The translations under genes and the position numbers were made by a program. A DNA stretch of 64,000 bases from Actinoallomurus sp050942425 (GTDB taxonomy: Bacteria; Actinomycetota; Actinomycetes; Streptosporangiales; Streptosporangiaceae), in NCBI RefSeq assembly GCF_050942425.1, contig NZ_CP192063.1, positions 9,176,001-9,240,000 of the forward strand, in the 5' to 3' direction. Each line of letters begins with the position of its first letter. Position 1 is the stretch's first letter. Positions 41,301 to 50,300 of this stretch are shown here, one piece after another. A model generated the notes under the pieces. The model made no database searches. It had not been told where the DNA came from and saw nothing but the letters and a program-made list of their open reading frames with translations.

Positions 41301-44300
41301 ATCCGACCGACCGACCGGCTGCCCAGCCGACGGCACAGAGGCGGCGGAGTCCGTTGGAGCGTCGTCGGTGCTCTCCGAACCGGTCATCGGCGTGACCTGA
41401 TGGTCGGTGTCGGGTGGTGCCACCGCCAAGTCGGCCTCGGGCGTTCGACCGTTCCCCGATTTCTGCCCAGGCGGGGTGGCGGTATCGGCCGTTGCTCTCG
41501 GGGTCGCTTCGGTTCCCGGCCTGTCGGGGTGCGTCGTGCCGGATGCGCCGGCCGCCGCTTCGGCCTGTTCGACGGCGGCCTCGGCCTGTGTCACCTGGTC
41601 TTTCAGCTGGGCCAGGTAGGTCTCGCCGTCGGAGGGTCCGATACCGTCCTGCCACTGATCGACGGCGGCCTGATGCAACGCCTGGGCATCTTCCAACTGC
41701 CGTATCGCGGCCTGCAGATTTTCGGATTCGTCGGCGGCGGGCGAGCTGCTGGTCGAGGCAGGTTCTTGTGTTGTCTTTGACGAGGCGGGGGTCTGGGAGG
41801 GCGTGGCGGGGCGTTCGCCGAGGCTCTTGGCGCTGACCGTCGATTTCCAGATGGCGACTGGCTGCTCGTCGTCGGTGGAGGTGGCCGCTCCGTCGCTGAG
41901 CAGGGCTTGGGAGTTGGGCAGGACGGCGCCGATTTCGGTGATCTGGCCGTCCGGAGCGTAGGTGTGCCAGCCGTCGTAGTCGTAGGGGGCGGTTGTTGGC
42001 TGGATTCCGTCGTTCGGGGTGGATTGGCGGGTTCCAGCGGTCAGCTCACCCGAAGGCCCGGCGAAATAGCCGCCCCACGGTGCGGTGACCGGCACGCCGA
42101 GGAGCGGCGCGACCACCGGGGCGAACCGGCGGGCGTCTCCGGCCAGCAGCGCGATGGGCACACCCGGCTGGTATCCCGGCTGCTCCTGGACCCAGGCGAC
42201 GAACTCGGACGGGGTCATCGGTGCCGACTGGCCGCGAACGACGATCACATTGTCGCTGGGCAGGACCCGGCCCACCACCACCAGCCGATCCCCTTCCGGC
42301 GACGCCACACCCTGCATACCAGTGCCGCCCGCAGGCGCAGTACCAGTCGCAGTCGGCGCGGGTGATGTGGACTGCGTCGGCTGGTCGGAACCAGCGGGGC
42401 CAGAGTTCACCACGCCAGGCACTTCGTTGTTCAACAGCTGCTCGGCCAGATCCTGCGCCGCAGCCCACCCAGCCGCATCCTTCTCGGCTTCAGCGAGGTC
42501 TTTCTTGGCTTTGTCGAGTTTCTGCTCGGCGGCCTTGATCGGGTCGGACGAAGCCGGACGCGGACCGCGTTTCGCCAAATGCTCTTTAGCCGCCTCCTTA
42601 CCAGCCTTGATCGCCTGATCCCGGATCGCACCGGCCGTCTTATGACCTCCGACACCGGCATTGTCACGGATCGCCCTGGCGACCTCGGCACGGATCGCCG
42701 CGTAACCACTGTTGGAAGGCGTCCAATGGCGACCAGTACTCGGATTCGTCAGCCGCTGAATGACCGTATCGGCATGACCGATCGAATTAGCGCGCAAGTC
42801 ACTGGACTCTTTGACCTTCGCAACCTCGTTACTCGCATCCTTGACCGCAGCCTGCGCCGCCTTATCGCCAGGATTCTCAGCGAGATCCTTCGCAGCATCG
42901 TCGAGTTTCTGCTCGGCGGCCTTGATCGGGTCGGACGAAGCCGGACGCGGACCACGTTTCGCCAAATGCTCTTTAGCCGCCTCCTTACCAGCCTTGATCG
43001 CCTGATCCCGGATCGCACCGGCCGTCTTATGACCTCCGACACCGGCATTGTCACGGATCGCCCTGGCGACCTCGGCACGGATCGCCGCGTAACCACTGTT
43101 GGAAGGCGTCCAATGGCGACCAGTACTCGGATTCGTCAGCCGCTGAATGACCGTATCGGCATGACCGATCGAATTAGCGCGCAAGTCACTGGACTCTTTG
43201 ACCTTCGCAACCTCGTTACTCGCATCCTTGACCGCAGCCTGCGCCGCCTTATCGCCAGGATTCTCAGCGAGATCCTTCGCAGCATCGTCGAGTTTCTGCT
43301 CGGCGGCCTTGATCGGGTCGGACGAAGCCGGACGCGGACCACGTTTCGCCAAATGCTCTTTAGCCGCCTCCTTACCAGCCTTGATCGCCTGATCCCGGAT
43401 CGCACCGGCCGTCTTATGACCTCCGACACCGGCATTGTCACGGATCGCCCTGGCGACCTCGGCACGGATCGCCGCGTAACCACTGTTAGAAGGCGTCCAA
43501 TGGCGACCAGTACTCGGATTCGTCAGCCGCTGAATGACCGTATCGGCATGACCGATCGAATTAGCGCGCAAGTCACTGGACTCTTTGACCTTCGCAACCT
43601 CGTTACTCGCATCCTTGACCGCAGCCTGCGCCGCCTTATCGCCAGGATTCTCAGCGAGGTCTTTCTTGGCTTTGTCGAGTTTCTGCTCGGCGGCCTTGAT
43701 CGGGTCGGACGAAGCCGGACGCGGACCACGTTTCGCCAAATGCTCTTTAGCCGCCTCCTTACCAGCCTTGATCGCCTGATCCCGGATCGCACCGGCCGTC
43801 TTATGACCTCCGACACCGGCATTGTCACGGATCGCCCTGGCGACCTCGGCACGGATCGCCGCGTAACCACTGTTAGAAGGCGTCCAATGGCGACCAGTAC
43901 TCGGATTCGTCAGCCGCTGAATGACCGTATCGGCATGACCGATCGAATTAGCGCGCAAGTCAATGGACTCTTTGACCTTCGCAACCTCGTTACTCGCATC
44001 CTTGACCGCAGCCTGCGCCGCCTTATCGCCAGGATTCTCAGCGAGGTCTTTCTTGGCTTTGTCGAGTTTCTGCTCGGCGGCCTTGATCGGGTCGGACGAA
44101 GCCGGACGCGGACCACGTTTCGCCAAATGCTCTTTAGCCGCCTCCTTACCAGCCTTGATCGCCTGATCCCGGATCGCACCGGCCGTCTTATGACCTCCGA
44201 CACCGGCATTGTCACGGATCGCCCTGGCGACCTCGGCACGGATCGCCGCGTAACCACTGTTAGAAGGCGTCCAATGGCGACCAGTACTCGGATTCGTCAG

Positions 44301-47300
44301 CCGCTGAATGACCGTATCGGCATGACCGATCGAATTAGCGCGCAAGTCACTGGACTCTTTGACCTTCGCAACCTCGTTACTCGCATCCTTGACCGCAGCC
44401 TGCGCCGCCTTATCGCCAGGATTCTCAGCGAGATCCTTCGCAGCATCGTCGAGTTTCTGCTCGGCGGCCTTGATCGGGTCGGACGAAGCCGGACGCGGAC
44501 CACGTTTCGCCAAATGCTCTTTAGCCGCCTCCTTACCAGCCTTGATCGCCTGATCCCGGATCGCACCGGCCGTCTTATGACCTCCGACACCGGCATTGTC
44601 ACGGATCGCCCTGGCGACCTCGGCACGGATCGCCGCGTAACCACTGTTAGAAGGCGTCCAATGGCGACCAGTACTCGGATTCGTCAGCCGCTGAATGACC
44701 GTATCGGCATGACCGATCGAATTAGCGCGCAAGTCACTGGACTCTTTGACCTTCGCAACCTCGTTACTCGCATCCTTGACCGCAGCCTGCGCCGCCTTAT
44801 CGCCAGGATTCTCAGCGAGATCCTTCGCAGCATCGTCGAGTTTCTGCTCGGCGGCCTTGATCGGGTCGGACGAAGCCGGACGCGGACCACGTTTCGCCAA
44901 ATGCTCTTTAGCCGCCTCCTTACCAGCCTTGATCGCCTGATCCCGGATCGCACCGGCCGTCTTATGACCTCCGACACCGGCATTGTCACGGATCGCCCTG
45001 GCGACCTCGGCACGGATCGCCGCGTAACCACTGTTAGAAGGCGTCCAATGGCGACCAGTACTCGGATTCGTCAGCCGCTGAATGACCGTATCGGCATGAC
45101 CGATCGAATTAGCGCGCAAGTCACTGGACTCTTTGACCTTCGCAACCTCGTTACTCGCATCCTTGACCGCAGCCTGCGCCGCCTTATCGCCAGGATTCTC
45201 AGCGAGATCCTTCGCAGCATCGTCGAGTTTCTGCTCGGCGGCCTTGATCGGGTCGGACGAAGCCGGACGCGGACCACGTTTCGCCAAATGCTCTTTAGCC
45301 GCCTCCTTACCAGCCTTGATCGCCTGATCCCGGATCGCACCGGCCGTCTTATGACCTCCGACACCGGCATTGTCACGGATCGCCCTGGCGACCTCGGCAC
45401 GGATCGCCGCGTAACCACTGTTAGAAGGCGTCCAATAGCGACCAGTACTCGGATTCGTCAGCCGCTGAATGACCGTATCGGCATGACCGATCGAATTAGC
45501 GCGCAAGTCACTGGACTCTTTGACCTTCGCAACCTCGTTACTCGCATCCTTGACGTCTTGTCGCGCCACCTCCACCGGGTTCCGCGTCGATGACGCCGCA
45601 CCTGCCGGCCGCGGATTCGAACCCGTTCCCGTATCCGTCTGGATCTGTTGCGCAGCTTCCGGCGCAGACTGACCGTCGGCGGCGGGCGAGCTGCTGGTCG
45701 AGGCAGGCTCTTGTGTTGTGTTTGACGACGCGGGAATCCGGGACGGTGTGGCGGGGCGTTTGCCCAGGCTCTTGGCGCTGACCGTCGATTTCCAGACGGA
45801 GACCGGCTGCCCGTCGTCGGCGGAGATGGCCGCTCCGTCGCTGAGCAGGGCTTGGGAGTTGGGCAGGACGGCGCCGATTTTGGTGATCTGGCCGTCCGGA
45901 GCGTAGGTGTGCCAGCCGTCGTAGTCGTAGGGGGCGGTTGTTGGCTGGATTCCGTCGTTCGGGGTGGATTGGCGGGTTCCAGCCGTCAGCTCACCCGAAG
46001 GCCCGGCGAAATAGCCGCCCCACGGTGCGGTGACCGGCACGTCGAGGAGCGGCGCGACCACCGGGGCGAACCGGCGGGCGTCTCCGGCCAGCAGCGCGAT
46101 GGGCACACCCGGCTGGTATCCCGGCTGCTCCTGGACCCAGGCGACGAACTCGGACGGGGTCATCGGTGCCGACTGGCCGCGAACGACGATCACGTTGTCG
46201 CTGGGCAGGACCCGGCCCACCACCACCAGCCGATCCCCTTCCAGCGACGCCGCACCCTGCATACCAGTGCCGCCCGCAGGCGCAGTACCGGTCGCATCCA
46301 GCGTGGCCGCTCCGTCGCTGAGCAGGGCTTGGGAGTTGGGCAGGACGGCGCCGATTTCGGTGATCTGGCCGTCCGGAGCGTAGGTGTACCAGCCGTCGTA
46401 GTCGTAGGGGGCGGTTGTTGGCTGGATTCCGTCGTTCGGGGTGGATTGGCGGGTTCCAGCCGTCAGCTCACCCGAAGGCCCGGCGAAATAGCCGCCCCAC
46501 GGTGCGGTGACCGGCACGTCGAGGAGCGGCGCGACCACCGGGGCGAACCGGCGGGCGTCTCCGGCCAGCAGCGCGATGGGCACACCCGGCTGGTATCCCG
46601 GCTGCTCCTGGACCCAGGCGACGAACTCGGACGGGGTCATCGGTGCCGACTGGCCGCGAACGACGATCACGTTGTCGCTGGGCAGGACCCGGCCCACCAC
46701 CACCAGCCGATCCCCTTCCAGCGACGCCGCACCCTGCATACCAGTGCCGCCCGCAGGCGCAGCACCGGTCGCATCCAGCACGTTCCGCGTCGATGACGCC
46801 GCACCTGCCGGCCGCTGATTCGAACCCGTTCCCGTATCCGTCTGGATCTGTTGCGCAGCTTCCGGCCCAGACTGACCGTCGTCGGCTGCATGATCTTGCT
46901 GCGATTGCGTATCGGGCCTGTTGACATCGGTGGCGGGTCCATCGCCCGTTGGGTGCACACTTGTCGAACCTGACGCCGACGATTGATCGGCTTCGGGAGG
47001 GATCTCGTGCGGATTCGGAGCGCCCGAACCGATCTCCTGTGGCTTCGGGGTCTCGGTGCTCGACGAATGCTCAGCATGACTTTCGCCCCCATGCGAAGAC
47101 GAAGAAGCCCCCTCACCATTACCCTCGCCAGTCCTTACACTGCCGCCATGAGAAGGCTCAGGCTCAACCCCGGAATTCGACTGCTCCGGCTTAGGCTTCG
47201 GACTCCCAGAACCCGACGAATCCTCAGCATGACTTTCGCCCCCATGCGAAGACGAAGAAGCCCCCTCACCATTACCCTCGCCAGTCCTTACACTGCCGCC

Positions 47301-50300
47301 ATGAGAAGGCTCAGGCTCAACCCCGGAATTCGACTGCTCCGGCTTAGGCTTCGGACTCCCAGAACCCGACGAATCCTCAGCATGACTTTCACCCCCATGC
47401 GAAGACGAAGAAGCCCCCTCACCATTACCCTCGCCAGTCCTTACACTGCCGCCATGAGAAGGCTCAGGCTCAACCCCGGAAATCGACTGCTCCGGCTTAG
47501 GCTTCGGACTCCCAGAACCCGACGAATCCTCAGCATGACTTTCACCCCCATGCGAAGACGAAGAAGCCCCCTCACCATTACCCTCGCCAGTCCTTACACT
47601 GCCGCCATGAGAAGGCTCAGGCTCAACCCCGGAAATCGACTGCTCCGGCTTAGGCTTCGGACTCCCAGAACCCGACGAATCCTCAGCATGACTTTCACCC
47701 CCATGCGAAGACGAAGAAGCCCCCTCACCATTACCCTCGCCAGTCCTTACACTGCCGCCATGAGAAGGCTCAGGCTCAACCCCGGAAATCGACTGCTCCG
47801 GCTTAGGCTTCGGACTCCCAGAACCCGACGAATCCTCAGCATGACTTTCACCCCCATGCGAAGACGAAGAAGCCCCCTCACCATTACCCTCGCCAGTCCT
47901 TACACTGCCGCCATGAGAAGGCTCAGGCTCAACCCCGGAAATCGACTGCTCCGGCTTAGGCTTCGGACTCCCAGAACCCGACGAATCCTCAGCATGACTT
48001 TCACCCCCATGCGAAGACGAAGAAGCCCCCTCACCATTACCCTCGCCAGTCCTTACACTGCCGCCATGAGAAGGCTCAGGCTCAACCCCGGAATTCGACT
48101 GCTCCGGCTTAGGCTTCGGTGACTCCGAAATCGTATAGGTACCGTTATTGTTTCGGACGACCGTGCCGCTGCCGGTCCCGGACGGCCCATGGCCGGTGCC
48201 CGACTTGCCGGTGCCCGACTTCGACGTCGTCAGATCATTAATCGTAAAGGGCCGATCATAGCCAGGCCCCGTCTTCCCATCCTTCAGCGGAGCCGAAGGA
48301 GGCGGAGAACCCGGCTTCTCAGAATCCCGAGGACGCCCTACATCCGTCTCATTCTTCCGCTGCGACTCAATCTGATTAACACGCGTCTCACCAGAACCCA
48401 CCGGAGAACCCTTATCCCCCGGCTCCCGCGGACCAAGAGAATTACCCTCACCACTAAACGACGAAGACGGCGAAGACGACGAAGCCTTAGGCTTCCCCCC
48501 ACCCAAAGGACCCGGCGTAGGCGCATCATCAACCGTAAACGGCCGATCATAGCCAGGCCCCGTCTTCCCATCCTTCAGCGGAGCCGAAGGAGGCGGAGAA
48601 CCCGGCTTCTCAGAATCCCGAGGACGCCCTACATCCGTCTCATTCTTCCGCTGCGACTCAATCTGATTAACACGCGTCTCACCAGAACCCACCGGAGAAC
48701 CCTTATCCCCCGGCTCCCGCGGACCAAGAGAATTACCCTCACCACTAAACGACGAAGACGGCGAAGACGACGAAGCCTTAGGCTTCCCCCCACCCAAAGG
48801 ACCCGGCGTAGGCGCATCATCAACCGTAAACGGCCGATCATAGCCAGGCCCCGTCTTCCCATCCTTCAGCGGAGCCGAAGGAGGCGGAGAACCCGGCTTC
48901 TCAGAATCCCGAGGACGCCCTACATCCGTCTCATTCTTCCGCTGCGACTCAATCTGATTAACACGCGTCTCACCAGAACCCACCGGAGAACCCTTATCCC
49001 CCGGCTCCCGCGGACCAAGAGAATTACCCTCACCACTAAACGACGAAGACGGCGAAGACGACGAAGCCTTAGGCTTCCCCCCACCCAAAGGACCCGGCGT
49101 AGGCGCATCATCAACCGTAAACGGCCGATCATAGCCAGGCCCCGTCTTCCCATCCTTCAGCGGAGCCGAAGGAGGCGGAGAACCCGGCTTCTCAGAATCC
49201 CGAGGACGCCCTACATCCGTCTCATTCTTCCGCTGCGACTCAATCTGATTAACACGCGTCTCACCAGAACCCACCGGAGAACCCTTATCCCCCGGCTCCC
49301 GCGGACCAAGAGAATTACCCTCACCACTAAACGACGAAGACGGCGAAGACGACGAAGCCTTAGGCTTCCCCCCACCCAAAGGACCCGGCGTAGGCGCATC
49401 ATCAACCGTAAACGGCCGATCATAGCCAGGCCCCGTCTTCCCATCCTTCAGCGGAGCCGAAGGAGGCGGAGAACCCGGCTTCTCAGAATCCCGAGGACGC
49501 CCTACATCCGTCTCATTCTTCCGCTGCGACTCAATCTGATTAACACGCGTCTCACCAGAACCCACCGGAGAACCCTTATCCCCCGGCTCCCGCGGACCAA
49601 GAGAATTACCCTCACCACTAAACGACGAAGACGGCGAAGACGACGAAGCCTTAGGCTTCCCCCCACCCGGACCCGGCGTAGACGGATCATCAACCGTAGC
49701 CGGCCGAGAATAACCAGGCCCAGTCTTCCCAACCTTCGGCGGAGCCGGAGGCGCAGAAGCCAAATCCTCCGTCACAGCCTTCCGAGGATCCCCATCAGGC
49801 GTCTTATTATTCCGCTGATTCTCAATCTGCTTAACACGCGTCTCACCAAAACCCGCCCCAGTACCCTTACCCTCCGGCTCCCCCTCACCAAGAGAATGGC
49901 CCTCACCCTGTTTCGGCTTCGGCGCCGGCGTGCCGGAACCCTCCGGAGGCCGCGACGGTCCCGACGACGTCCGCTCCCCCCCAGGGGGCACCGCGGGCTC
50001 GTGCTGTCCCGACGCCGGCGGCACGCCATCGCCACCGGTCTCGGACTTGACCTCAGAGCCGTCCCCGGGCCGGCTCTTCGGCCCGGCCTCCGGATTTGTC
50101 TCGACGGGCGGCCGCTGTGCCAGCGACGCGTCGGCCTTACCGCCACTGGTCGGCGCGGTCGGCCGGTCACCACCCACCGGGGTGACGGATCTGCCGTTGC
50201 CGACGTTCGATGCGGGGCCGGACGGCGCGTCGGTCTTCGGCGCACCCTTGGGCGGCACCGGCTGACCCTGCCCCGGACCCTCCTTGACCGGTTCCGGACG

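Larger units (their letters stand above)
39074..41303 (-). repeat. Long direct repeat, copy B (metalloprotease pair)
   Basis: 2,230 bp that appear identical to 34349-36578 (offset exactly 4,725 bp). The limits are sharp: sequence before 39074 and after 41303 is unrelated in the two copies. It encodes a 'lonely Cys-like' module, a lethal-factor-like metalloprotease and the HEALQ domain. Confidence 0.92.

Noticed and set aside
34539..41780. Plus-strand frames of 716 and 838 codons opposite the metalloprotease repeats
   Set aside because: Both are identical antisense shadows of the duplicated 2.23-kb segment, extremely rich in Arg, Pro and His, with no recognisable domain.
42579..45593. A 1,004-codon open frame on the plus strand opposite the 129-aa repeats
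   Set aside because: It is the antisense shadow of an eight-fold 387-bp repeat: one stop-free antisense unit is simply copied. Composition is Arg/Leu/Thr-rich without any domain.
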